Source of the DNA: Cupriavidus pauculus
Lineage (GTDB): Bacteria > Pseudomonadota > Gammaproteobacteria > Burkholderiales > Burkholderiaceae
Reading direction: 5' to 3'
DNA: 64,000 nt
Assembly: GCF_002858765.1 (NCBI RefSeq)
Contig: NZ_PJRP01000011.1
Coordinates: forward strand, 62,001-126,000
Below, one piece after another: positions 17,123 to 25,036 of this stretch (the first letter of the stretch is position 1; each line of letters starts with the position of its first letter). The notes beneath the pieces were generated by a model. That model ran no database searches. It saw nothing but the letters and a program-made list of their open reading frames with translations, and was not told the origin of the DNA. A program made the translations under genes and the position numbers.

Positions 17123-18484
17123 TTAGACCTGCTCGTATTCGACGGGGAACATGCGCAGCGGATCGTTGATTTCCAGCACGTGCTGCAGCATGAATTCGTA
17201 GATGGGGCCTCGCTCGATGTCGGACGGGGAGAACGGGAAGGCCATATTTCCCTCGCGGCACATGCGACCCGGAAAATCGGAGTGGAGCAGCGTGACGCGT
17301 GCCAGCGACAGCGCCGCGTTGGCAATGTCCTGCGTGCGTGCCACCACTTCAGCGATGATGCTGACCTCCACGGGCGCGGCGCTTTGTTCGGGCTCCCACG
17401 CACCCATTACTCCGTTGCGGCCGTACTGGCGAAGGACCAGCCGATAGTCATCGGGACCGATGCCGAGCGCGGCGACCTTGGTGGCCGTCGCGGTGCGTAC
17501 GCTGGACATGAAGCTGTCGATTTGGCCAATCAACCCAGGATCACGGGTGGCGGCCAAGGCGATCGCGCTGTAGCCGGCATGACGGACGCCTTCGAGCTTG
17601 ATGGAGTAGGGGCGTGCCAGCCAACGCATGCCGCTGATACGCACCCGTCGGTCCGTCAATGCTTCGATACGGCAGTCACTCGAGTCGACAATGCCGCCGG
17701 GTTCGTATCGGGTGATCGGGCTTGCGTTCTCGTGCAGTGCCTGCACGGCGACGGATAGCGGCGTGCAGCGCAACTCCGGATTGAGGGGCTCGGTTTCGAC
17801 AAAGTCTGGGCCGACGGTCACCATCAGGCAGTCGTGCTTCTTGGGGATGGCGGCATTGCATGCGCATTCGAGGATTTTTCCCGCGTACCATGCGGGGGCT
17901 TCGGGCAACCCGTGATGCATGGCCAATGCCACCCACGGTGCCGGGTCAGTGCCGCGCCCGCCAAGAATGACCTGTGCTCCGGCGGCAAGCGCTTGTCGAT
18001 ACGGTTCGGGACCCATCATCCCGACGACGCGCACTGCCTGCTCTAGTTCGGAGGCATGTAAGTCCGGCGCACCGCCAATCGGTTTGATGCGGCCGGCGGC
18101 TAACTGCTCGAGCAGGAATGGTTTGTCCTGCTCGGCGTGAATCAGCGCCATCTTGAAATGCAGATCGTGCTCGGCGGCAATTTCGCGAATGATCTCAGCG
18201 CAAGCCTGGAGATGCGGCTCGCCGCCAGCCCCGCCGCAAGTGCCGACCATCATGGGAATGCCGTTGGCGATGGCCCCACGCAGCAGCAGCGAGAGATCCC
18301 GTTTCATGGCAAGGCGCGAGTTCAGCGTCTTGCCAGACCCAAGGTAGTGGGGGCCGGGGTCTGAGCTGCCGCCGTCAACACCAATCATGTGCGGTTTCAA
18401 CGCCAGCGCGGCTTGCAACGAGCTTTCGGGAAATCCATAGCCGAGAATGCCACTGGCGGACATCATGCGTACAGTTTGCGTCAT
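17123..18484 (-). CDS. AtuA/DUF1446-family acyclic terpene utilization-like protein
   Basis: A 453-residue protein of the AtuA family. Matching features are GGSSDPGPHYLGSGKT near residue 38, MMVGTCGGAGGEPHLQA near residue 77, ILGGRGTDPAPWVALAMHHG near residue 170, and GPDFVETEPLNPE. GGGAG lies 5 bases before the ATG. AtuA is linked to the citronellol/geraniol pathway of Pseudomonas, but most homologues in Burkholderiales lie in unrelated catabolic clusters and their reaction is unknown. Here it lies 12 bases downstream of a flavin monooxygenase gene and just before DUF4387 and the ABC importer. It may act on the oxygenated product or its CoA ester; this is inference. Confidence 0.87.
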   Translation of the reverse strand: MTQTVRMMSASGILGYGFPESSLQAALALKPHMIGVDGGSSDPGPHYLGSGKTLNSRLAMKRDLSLLLRGAIANGIPMMVGTCGGAGGEPHLQACAEIIREIAAEHDLHFKMALIHAEQDKPFLLEQLAAGRIKPIGGAPDLHASELEQAVRVVGMMGPEPYRQALAAGAQVILGGRGTDPAPWVALAMHHGLPEAPAWYAGKILECACNAAIPKKHDCLMVTVGPDFVETEPLNPELRCTPLSVAVQALHENASPITRYEPGGIVDSSDCRIEALTDRRVRISGMRWLARPYSIKLEGVRHAGYSAIALAATRDPGLIGQIDSFMSSVRTATATKVAALGIGPDDYRLVLRQYGRNGVMGAWEPEQSAAPVEVSIIAEVVARTQDIANAALSLARVTLLHSDFPGRMCREGNMAFPFSPSDIERGPIYEFMLQHVLEINDPLRMFPVEYEQV

Positions 18485-18496
18485 GATGACTCCCGC

Positions 18497-19861
18497 TCAG
18501 GCTGCAACGCGACGCCAGTCGCCGGCGCCTGGGCGCGCCATCCCCAAATTCCCGCGCAGCGTGCTTTCGCCGTACTCTTTGCGGAACAGGCCACGCTTTT
18601 GCAGTTCTGGAATCACCAGGCGCACGATGTCCTCGTAAGTGCCCGGCACTGACGTGGCCGACAGCACAAAGCCATCGCACGCCGTCTTGAACCACTCCTC
18701 CATCTGGTCGGCGACCTGTACGCCAGTGCCACAGAACACGGGGCCATCGTTAAGCGTGCCGCGGCCCGACGCTTCAACGAAGTCCTTCACCGAAGGATTG
18801 CGCTTGCCACTCACCTGCACGACCTTGTCGCGCAGACTTTGCCAGGACACTGCCGCGAGTTCCTCGTCAGTGAACGGTTGATCGTAGGGTCGGCCGGAGA
18901 AATCGATATTGAGCGTCTCGCCAATCATGGTCAGGCCGTCGATGGGGCGAGACAGGCTGGCGATGAGTTCGCGCTGCTCCTGCGCCTGACTTTCACTATC
19001 TGCCACGATAATCTTCAGTTCCGGAGCGACCTTGAGCGAGTCGGGATCCCGCCCGGCGTTTGCCACGCCGTCTTTCAGCGACTGATACTGCTTTTTGCCG
19101 TTTTCCAGCGTTGGATATTTGGCGAAGACGACTTCGGCCCAGCGCGCCGCGAAGGCGAGGCCCCGGCCGCTTTGGCCGGCTTGCAGAATGACAGGATGGC
19201 CTTGCGCCGATCGAGGTACGGTGAGTGGGCCGCGTGATTGGAAAAACTGCCCGGCGTGGTCGAGCCGACGGACCATGTCGGGATCCGCGAACAGGCCTGT
19301 CTCCTTGTTCGGATGCATCGCCCCTTCTCGCCACGTGTCCCAATGACCCATCACAACTTCCATGAACTCGTCAGCACGGTCGTAGCGCAGGTCATGCTCC
19401 AGATGCTCTTCGTGCCCGAAGTTCGCGGCCTCAGAGTCGTTCATCGACGTCACCACGTTCCAGGCCACGCGCCCCTTGGTCATCAGGTCAAGCGTGGCAA
19501 AGAGGCGAGCGACATGAAACGGCTCGTAATAGGTCGTCGAGTACGTGGCGCCCAGGCCTAGCTTGGAGGTCACCATCGCCATGGCCATCAGCACCGATGT
19601 GGGTTCGAGCTTGACTGCGCGCACGCCGTATTTCACCGTGTCACGATGGCTTGCGCCGTAGATGTCGGGCATGGCCAGGCGGTCATCGAAGAACGCCATG
19701 TCGAATTTTCCATCTTCGAGCGTGCGCGCAATGCGCTGGTAGTACTCGGGCGACAGGTAGTCGGTCATACTGGAAGGATGCCGCCACGAGCCCACATAGT
19801 TGGAGCAGTTCTGGGCTTGCAGGAAGGCGACGAGGGCCATTTGTCGAGGCGTTTTGCTCAT
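18497..19861 (-). CDS. LLM-class flavin-dependent monooxygenase (NtaA/SnaA/DszA family)
   Basis: A 454-residue two-component flavin monooxygenase that would use reduced FMN supplied by a separate reductase. Landmarks are WRHPSSMTDYLSPEYYQRIARTLEDGKFDMAFFDD near the N-terminus, GLGATYSTTYYEPFHVARLFATLDLMTKGRVAWNVVTS around residue 105, and HPVILQAGQSGRGLAFAARWAEVVF. The start at 19861 is chosen for its AGAGAAGAG upstream and conserved N-terminus; the open frame reaches 20422 only by running through the divergent LysR gene. A flavin reductase and ribB gene on the other strand within 1.9 kb complete the system. Family substrates are diverse (nitrilotriacetate, dibenzothiophene sulfone, pristinamycin), so the target is not predictable. 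Confidence 0.92.
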   Translation of the reverse strand: MSKTPRQMALVAFLQAQNCSNYVGSWRHPSSMTDYLSPEYYQRIARTLEDGKFDMAFFDDRLAMPDIYGASHRDTVKYGVRAVKLEPTSVLMAMAMVTSKLGLGATYSTTYYEPFHVARLFATLDLMTKGRVAWNVVTSMNDSEAANFGHEEHLEHDLRYDRADEFMEVVMGHWDTWREGAMHPNKETGLFADPDMVRRLDHAGQFFQSRGPLTVPRSAQGHPVILQAGQSGRGLAFAARWAEVVFAKYPTLENGKKQYQSLKDGVANAGRDPDSLKVAPELKIIVADSESQAQEQRELIASLSRPIDGLTMIGETLNIDFSGRPYDQPFTDEELAAVSWQSLRDKVVQVSGKRNPSVKDFVEASGRGTLNDGPVFCGTGVQVADQMEEWFKTACDGFVLSATSVPGTYEDIVRLVIPELQKRGLFRKEYGESTLRGNLGMARPGAGDWRRVAA

Positions 19862-19966
19862 GTTCGGTCTCTTCTCTCTGTCGAAAAACACAACGTGTCG
19901 AGAGCGCAGTATTGGCGTCGATCCTGATGGGCACAATTTCCCGGGTGTGATAGTTTTATAACGACC

Positions 19967-20911
19967 ATGAATAAATCGACCGACCGCCCCTCGCTGACCC
20001 GTCTCGACCTTGCTGAGCTGGAGACTTTCCTTTGGGTCGTGCGCGAACGCAGCTTTAGCGTCGCTGCACAGAAGTTGCATCTTTCGCAGCCAGCGGTGAC
20101 GAACCGAATCCGTCGGCTGGAAGACAAGCTCCGTGTGAAATTGCTGCAGCGCACGACGCGCTCCATGGAACCGACGAAGGAAGGGTTGCTGCTTAGCGAG
20201 GCGGCAGAGCAAGCGGTCAGTGGATTGCGTGATGTGCTCAAACGCTTCAACGTGGTCTCGGAGACCGAGCGAAACCGCGTAGTGGTGGCTGCCACGCCCA
20301 TGTTGTCGGCAACGGTCTTGCCCCGCCTTATCCATACCTATGCGGAGCGATATCCTGACCTGCAGATTGTCTTGCGTGACCTGCCCTACGAACGGGTCAT
20401 TCGCAGTGTTGTGGAAGGGCAAGCCGATATCGGCGTGACGGCGCTGGATGGCACGCCGCGTGGACTGAAGTTCCAGTCACTTGCCGAGGAAAAGATGCTC
20501 CTGGTTGTGCCGGCAAAGCATCCGTTGGCCAGCGTGAAGACGGTCACCCTGGAAAAGCTAGTGCCCCATCGCCTCATGTTCCTGGACCGCTACGAGACGT
20601 TGCGCCTGCAGTTGGCCGAGGCTTTTCGCAAGCGTGGCGTTGATTTCGATCCTGCAAAGGCGGCTACCGTCGCAACCCTGCCAACGTTGCTCGGCATGAT
20701 CGATGCGGGGCACTGCATCACGTTCTTGCCGCGTTCCATGGTACAGAACAATGCGAAGCGAACGCGTGTGACGGTGACGGTCACCGACCTGGAGGCGTCG
20801 CGCCGCTACGGTAGCGTGGTGTTACGCAAGGCGGATTTGAGCGCTGCGGCCCAAAACTTTCAGGCGTTTTTGCGGCAGAACTTCAAGACACAACTCGAAG
20901 CACAGGACTGA
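19967..20911 (+). CDS. LysR-family transcriptional regulator, divergent from the monooxygenase operon
   Basis: A 314-residue LysR regulator with the N-terminal helix-turn-helix SFSVAAQKLHLSQPAVTNRIRRLEDKLRVKLLQRTTRSMEPT and a C-terminal effector domain from about residue 90. Only 105 bases separate it from the divergent monooxygenase start. This is the classical arrangement in which a LysR protein autoregulates and activates the opposite operon from the shared intergenic region. A TATAAC hexamer just before its start could serve as part of a promoter. Most likely the pathway-specific activator of the 19861-8812 operon and possibly of the ribB-reductase pair behind it. Confidence 0.92.
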   Translation: MNKSTDRPSLTRLDLAELETFLWVVRERSFSVAAQKLHLSQPAVTNRIRRLEDKLRVKLLQRTTRSMEPTKEGLLLSEAAEQAVSGLRDVLKRFNVVSETERNRVVVAATPMLSATVLPRLIHTYAERYPDLQIVLRDLPYERVIRSVVEGQADIGVTALDGTPRGLKFQSLAEEKMLLVVPAKHPLASVKTVTLEKLVPHRLMFLDRYETLRLQLAEAFRKRGVDFDPAKAATVATLPTLLGMIDAGHCITFLPRSMVQNNAKRTRVTVTVTDLEASRRYGSVVLRKADLSAAAQNFQAFLRQNFKTQLEAQD

Positions 20912-21035
20912 CTGTCCGCCGTAACGGTGCCGGCCTATTTATTACGGTTCGATATAGATCCATTCACCTCTGCAATTTGTGCCCGGCCCCGTGGCGAATC
21001 TAGACTTGGCCTGTCAAACACAAGGGAGACAGGCC

Positions 21036-21734
21036 ATGGAGGCCATGCAGATACAGACGTCGCACATCGTTCCGGCGACCGTCGCACAGGACCTCGATAG
21101 TGTCGAAGTCGCCATCGCGGCTATTGCGCGTGGCGAGTTTGTTGTCGTCATCGACGATGAGGACCGCGAGAACGAAGGGGACCTCATCATGGCCGCGAGC
21201 GCGATGACGCCCGCCGCCATGGCTTTCATGGTCCGTCATACCAGCGGCGTCGTCTGTGTGTCGATGCCAGGCAGCGTGTTGGATCGTTTGGCGCTGCCAC
21301 TGATGGTCGAGGCGAACACCGAATCGTATCGTACGGCCTTTACCGTCAGTGTAGATGCCTGCGCGGGCATCACCACGGGCATCTCAGCCGCGGATCGCAC
21401 GGCGACTATTCGTGCCATGGCTGATCCATCGAGCGGCCCCACGGATTTTGCGCGGCCGGGCCATGTTTTCCCACTGCGGAGTCGACCAGGGGGCGTCCTT
21501 GAACGCCCCGGTCACACGGAGGCGGCTCAGGACCTCGTGCAAATGGCGGGTCGAGGCATTGGCGGAGTCCTGTGCGAGGTCGTCAACGATGACGGCAGCA
21601 TGGCACGTCGAGCTGACTTGATTCGATTTGCAGCAAAGCACCGTTTGACGATGATCTCCATCGCCCAGCTGGTGGCGTTCCGCCGGGTCGCCGCCGCGCC
21701 AGCCAACACCCAGGCTGTTGTTCCTGCGCTTTGA
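21036..21734 (+). CDS. ribB: 3,4-dihydroxy-2-butanone 4-phosphate synthase (stand-alone)
   Basis: Converts ribulose 5-phosphate to 3,4-dihydroxy-2-butanone 4-phosphate plus formate, the four-carbon precursor of riboflavin. The active-site loop DDEDRENEGDLIMAA, TSGVVCV, RPGHVFPL and GHTEAAQDLVQMAG match the RibB family. It is 232 residues from the ATG at 21036 (AGGGAGACAGGCC upstream) and has no GTP-cyclohydrolase II domain, unlike the fused housekeeping RibBA of many bacteria. The loop after AGITTGISAADR differs from the E. coli THYTDF region, so activity is probable rather than proven. Placed 11 bases before a flavin reductase and opposite an FMN-dependent monooxygenase, it probably raises flavin supply when the pathway is induced. 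Confidence 0.92.
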   Translation: MEAMQIQTSHIVPATVAQDLDSVEVAIAAIARGEFVVVIDDEDRENEGDLIMAASAMTPAAMAFMVRHTSGVVCVSMPGSVLDRLALPLMVEANTESYRTAFTVSVDACAGITTGISAADRTATIRAMADPSSGPTDFARPGHVFPLRSRPGGVLERPGHTEAAQDLVQMAGRGIGGVLCEVVNDDGSMARRADLIRFAAKHRLTMISIAQLVAFRRVAAAPANTQAVVPAL

Positions 21735-21745
21735 AAGGACCTGCC

Positions 21746-22795
21746 ATGAACCAAATTGACCGCCGCGAGTTGCGTCGGACGCTCGGCGCCTTCACGACAG
21801 GCGTGACCGTAGTCACTACAGTGGACGGCACCAACAAGTCGTTTGGCGTGACCGCCAACTCTTTTAACTCCGTATCGCTGGACCCACCGCTCATCTTGTG
21901 GAGCCAGTCGCTGACATCAAGCAGTTACCCGGCATTTCGAGATGCAGATCGATTTGTCGTCAACATACTGGCTGAGCACCAGATCCACGTGTCGAACCAG
22001 TTTGCTAAATCCGGTGACGACAAATTTCGGGACATCGCCGTGACGTCCGGCTTAGGCGGGGTTCCTATTATCGATGGCGCTGCCGCCTGGCTGGAATGTG
22101 AAAAGGTGGCTGCGTATCCGGGTGGAGATCATGTGGTGTACCTCGGGCGTGTAGAGCGGATGGGACGCTCGGCGCATCGGCCGTTGGCTTTTGGTGATGG
22201 TCGCTACATGGTCACCTTTGCCCACGACCTCGGTGAACTGGCCGGCGCAACCAGTCAGTCTTCGGGCTTGCCGGGCCTTGACGCCGTGCGCCTGGCCGGC
22301 GCGGCGCTGCCAGAGATCTGCGAGCAAATTGGCCAACGCACAGTAGGCCTCGCCGTATGGGGAAATTTGGGGCCAACCATTGTGCGATGGGAGCCGTCGA
22401 CCGCGCCTGTCAGCCCCTATTTGCAAACAGGCGTCGTCGTGAGTCTCACGCAATCTGCTACGGGGATGGCATTTGCGGCTTTCCAGCGTCCCGAGTTTGT
22501 TGAGGAAGCCTTGCGGCGTGAACTGGGGGCAGACGACCGCGAGGCGTTCGCTGAACGACTCACTGAAGCACGTGCACGCGGCGTGGCACGTGCGGTCGGT
22601 GCCGCGCCATCCGTGCGTCACAAGGTAACCGTCAATGCTTTCAGCGTGCCCGTGTTCGATGCGACTGGTGAGATGGTGATGGCATTGTCCACAACATGTC
22701 CTAGTGAACGTCTGGATCCCGAATGGACAGGGCCTGTCCCAGAAGCATTGAAAGCTGCCGGGCAGCGCCTCTCGCGCCAGTTGGGTTGTCGCTGA
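21746..22795 (+). CDS. Flavin reductase fused to an IclR-type effector-binding domain
   Basis: A 349-residue two-domain protein; the ATG at 21746 follows GAAAGGA. Residues about 8-165 are an HpaC-like flavin reductase (RRTLGAFTTGVTVVTT, SFGVTANSFNSVSLDPPLILW, FVVNILAEHQ), which makes FMNH2 from NAD(P)H for the LLM monooxygenase. Residues about 180-345 match the C-terminal effector domain of IclR regulators (VGLAVWGNLGPTIVRWEPSTAPVSPYLQTG, SATGMAFAAF, the helical EALRRELG stretch, and VNAFSVPVFDATGEMVMALS), but no helix-turn-helix is present. A reductase whose C-terminal regulator-like domain senses the aromatic substrate is known in Acinetobacter p-hydroxyphenylacetate hydroxylase (MarR-like there). 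By analogy this protein may release reduced flavin only when substrate is bound; this is inference. Confidence 0.9.
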   Translation: MNQIDRRELRRTLGAFTTGVTVVTTVDGTNKSFGVTANSFNSVSLDPPLILWSQSLTSSSYPAFRDADRFVVNILAEHQIHVSNQFAKSGDDKFRDIAVTSGLGGVPIIDGAAAWLECEKVAAYPGGDHVVYLGRVERMGRSAHRPLAFGDGRYMVTFAHDLGELAGATSQSSGLPGLDAVRLAGAALPEICEQIGQRTVGLAVWGNLGPTIVRWEPSTAPVSPYLQTGVVVSLTQSATGMAFAAFQRPEFVEEALRRELGADDREAFAERLTEARARGVARAVGAAPSVRHKVTVNAFSVPVFDATGEMVMALSTTCPSERLDPEWTGPVPEALKAAGQRLSRQLGCR

Positions 22796-23177
22796 GTGCC
22801 ACTAGGGCTCCCATGCAGTCTGGTAGCCCGAAGGCGGCGGGTGCGTGGGAAAAACGGAAGCTATATTGAGGGCGTCCAGAAGATGCCTGCCTTCCCTAAC
22901 CATGGGATGGTTCAACAGGGCGCGAGAGTTGCTGTGTAGGTACGGCTTACGAAACGAATGGACGGTCGCGCCTCGCGACGAGCGTCACGTCGCCGCCGAC
23001 GAACGCACTCGGCAGGACTTCTCCACACATACGGATTAAGCAGCCATCTTATCCACGCAGATCAAACAGCGATAGATTTGATTACTGAGCGGAGTGAACG
23101 CCCTGCTCAAGAATTTGTGTGTGCGTGCGCGCAGTTGTAGCCGCAGCGACGTCAGGCGCTGTCGTCGCTGCGCTCTC
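22796..23177 (-). other. Intergenic stretch with no recognised gene
   Basis: About 380 bases between the flavin reductase and brnA. The short open frames here have no protein-like composition or ribosome-binding sites that I can support. No clear terminator or promoter was seen. It may mark an old insertion boundary, since the following brnTA locus is degraded. Confidence 0.4.
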
Positions 23178-23465
23178 TCATGGCCGATGCGTCGTCAGCC
23201 AATCCTTCAACGCATCGTTCATCCTGGTCTGCCAGCCATCGCCGCTCGAGCGAAACGCATCCAGTACATCTGCATCATAGCGGATGCTGACCAGTTCCTT
23301 CGTGCTGGCGAGCCTGGGCCGGCCCCGGCCTCGTTTGGCGAGCGGCTGCATGGCGCGCATCTGTTCGGCTGATACCTCGAAGGTGTCCGGATCTTCCGCG
23401 ATGCCGCGATTGATTGCCGCGTCTTCCTCGTCCGTCGGCATAACGATCTTAGGTTTGCTCGACAT
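23178..23465 (-). CDS. brnA: BrnA-family antitoxin (ribbon-helix-helix)
   Basis: A 95-residue protein starting MSSKPKIVMPTDEEDAAINRGIAEDPDTFE, with the C-terminal DNA-binding part RGRGRPRLASTKELVSIRYDADVLDAFRSSGDGWQTRMNDALKDWL typical of BrnA/DUF4415. BrnA neutralises the BrnT ribonuclease and represses the operon with it. The start at 23465 overlaps the remnant of brnT, exactly the usual brnTA arrangement. Because brnT is damaged, this is an orphan antitoxin; it may still repress its promoter. Confidence 0.9.
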   Translation of the reverse strand: MSSKPKIVMPTDEEDAAINRGIAEDPDTFEVSAEQMRAMQPLAKRGRGRPRLASTKELVSIRYDADVLDAFRSSGDGWQTRMNDALKDWLTTHRP

Positions 23466-23617
23466 AGTCGGCCACCTCACGTTTGTTTGCCTCGCGCAGG
23501 CTGATGATGTGCATTGCTTCGCCGCGCTGGAAACACCACACAGTACAGGCGACCACCGATGACCCCGAACCGGATCTCGCGCACTTCGGAGTAGTCGCAG
23601 CGGTCATCTCCATGCAT
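23449..23617 (-). pseudogene. brnT: brnT toxin remnant: N-terminal half missing plus a frameshift
   Basis: Reading the minus strand from 23617 gives DDRCDYSEVREIRFGVIGGRLYCVV in one frame, which then continues as FQRGEAMHIISLREANKREVADYVEQT in another. Joined, they match the C-terminal half of the BrnT ribonuclease toxin (beta strands followed by IISLREANKRE). The first half of the usual roughly 90-residue protein is absent, and one base change in length near 23530 breaks the rest. The stop TAA lies just inside brnA, as in intact loci. The toxin is therefore dead. Confidence 0.82.
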
Positions 23618-23621
23618 CTAA

Positions 23622-23674
23622 TTGTAGCTACGAATATTCAGCGAGGTAAGGAATATTTGTAGCTACGAATTATA
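23622..23674 (-). promoter_or_regulatory. Promoter with twin 14-bp operator-like repeats for brnTA
   Basis: Two exact copies of TTGTAGCTACGAAT (23622-23635 and 23657-23670), each centred on the palindrome GTAGCTAC and 35 bases apart. On the minus strand a perfect -10 box TATAAT (23674-23669) touches the outer copy, so transcription would begin inside it; no good -35 was found. The sites lie directly before the brnT remnant and are plausible BrnA binding sites. Function is inferred from position. Confidence 0.55.
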
Positions 23675-23789
23675 GGCTGATCGCGGCATGCGACGGGTTT
23701 ACCCCCGGGTTGATCCGTCCGTTTTTTATATATAGGATGTCCAACATCCCACTTGTATGTGGGGCCGACTAAAAACATTGGAGACAATT

Positions 23790-24971
23790 GTGGAACGTGG
23801 TCCGCTTTCTCGATTCACCGTGCTTGACCTCACACGCGTACGTTCTGGTCCCGCCGCTGTGCGCCAGTTTGCAGACTGGGGCGCGACGGTCATCAAGATC
23901 GAAGAGCCGGGACTCGCACCCGATGACAGGCCGGGCGGCTCTGCGCAGGTCGCTGACTACCAGAACACCCACCGCAACAAGCAGAGCATTACGCTCAACC
24001 TCAAGCATCCGGAGGGACGTGCGCTATTCCTCGACCTGGTGCGCAAGGCCGACGTCGTAGTGGAGAACTACCGGCCATCGGTGAAGTTCAAGCTGGGTAT
24101 CGACTATGAATCGCTGCGCAAGGTCAATCCTCGCATCGTTTATGGCAGCGTCTCAGGTTTCGGCCAGGATGGCCCGTACCACGACCGACCGGGCCTGGAC
24201 CAGATCGCCCAAGGCATCTCGGGCATGATGTCCGTCACCGGCGAACCCGGACGCGGACCCATGCGGGCGGGGATTCCCGTGGCGGACCTGACCGCGGGCC
24301 TGTTCTGCGCGATCGGCCTGATGGTGGCATTGCTGGAGCGCGAAGTGTCGGGCGAGGGGCAGTGGGTGCAGACTTCGCTTCTGCAGTCGCAGGTTTGGAT
24401 GATGGACTTTCAGGCCATGCGCTGGCTGATGAACCGTGAGGTGCCAGGTCAGAGCGGCAATGATCACCCGACCAGCGCCCCAACCGGCGTGTTCCCGACG
24501 CAGGATGGATTCATGAACATCGCCGCTATGGGAAATGACATCTTCGCACGGCTTTGCAATGTGCTGGAGTCGCCCGATCTGGTGACAGATGAGCGCTTCA
24601 AGACGGTGCCCCTGCGTGCCCGCAATCGTCCGGCGCTGAACACCGCGATTGCCGAACGGACCCGTACCCGGACCACAGACGACTGGATCAGCCGCATGAA
24701 CCGGGAAGGCGTCCCATGCGGCCCCATTCTCAACATGGACGAGACCTTTGCAGACCCGCAAGTGGAACATTTGCGCATGCGCCAGCCTGTCGATCACCCC
24801 AGCCTGGGCCCAATCTCCGTCGTTGGCCAGCCTGTCATTCTGAGCCGCACGGCGCTTGGGAAACTGGCACCGGCGCCAGAGAGCGGAGAGCACAACCAGG
24901 ACGTCTATCGCTCGATGCTCGGCCTGGATGCGGCCCGGATCGAAGCCCTCGCCGCGCAGGGGGTGATCTGA
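23790..24971 (+). CDS. Family III CoA-transferase (CaiB/BaiF type)
   Basis: Transfers CoA between carboxylic acids. About 393 residues from a GTG at 23790, preceded by GGAG at optimal spacing; an upstream ATG at 23757 in the same frame lacks a ribosome-binding site. Family landmarks are TVLDLTRVRSGPAAVRQFADWGATVIKIEEPG near the N-terminus, NKQSITLNLKHPEGRALFLDLV, VVVENYRPSVKFKLGIDYE, VSGFGQDGPYHDRPGLDQIAQGISGMMSVTG and VADLTAGLFC; these contain the usual catalytic aspartate and CoA-contacting residues. It starts a plus-strand group with a GntR regulator, an enoyl-CoA hydratase and a Bug protein, suggesting it activates the imported acid for beta-oxidation-like breakdown. Confidence 0.92.
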   Translation: MERGPLSRFTVLDLTRVRSGPAAVRQFADWGATVIKIEEPGLAPDDRPGGSAQVADYQNTHRNKQSITLNLKHPEGRALFLDLVRKADVVVENYRPSVKFKLGIDYESLRKVNPRIVYGSVSGFGQDGPYHDRPGLDQIAQGISGMMSVTGEPGRGPMRAGIPVADLTAGLFCAIGLMVALLEREVSGEGQWVQTSLLQSQVWMMDFQAMRWLMNREVPGQSGNDHPTSAPTGVFPTQDGFMNIAAMGNDIFARLCNVLESPDLVTDERFKTVPLRARNRPALNTAIAERTRTRTTDDWISRMNREGVPCGPILNMDETFADPQVEHLRMRQPVDHPSLGPISVVGQPVILSRTALGKLAPAPESGEHNQDVYRSMLGLDAARIEALAAQGVI

Positions 24972-25036
24972 TTGGGCATTAAGATATCCGCCGTGATCGC
25001 CCCGGATGCGGGGCTGCAGACATGACGGAGATTCTT

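Noticed and set aside
19862..20422. An N-terminal extension of the flavin monooxygenase
   Set aside because: It runs opposite the divergent LysR gene; the family N-terminus starts at 19861.
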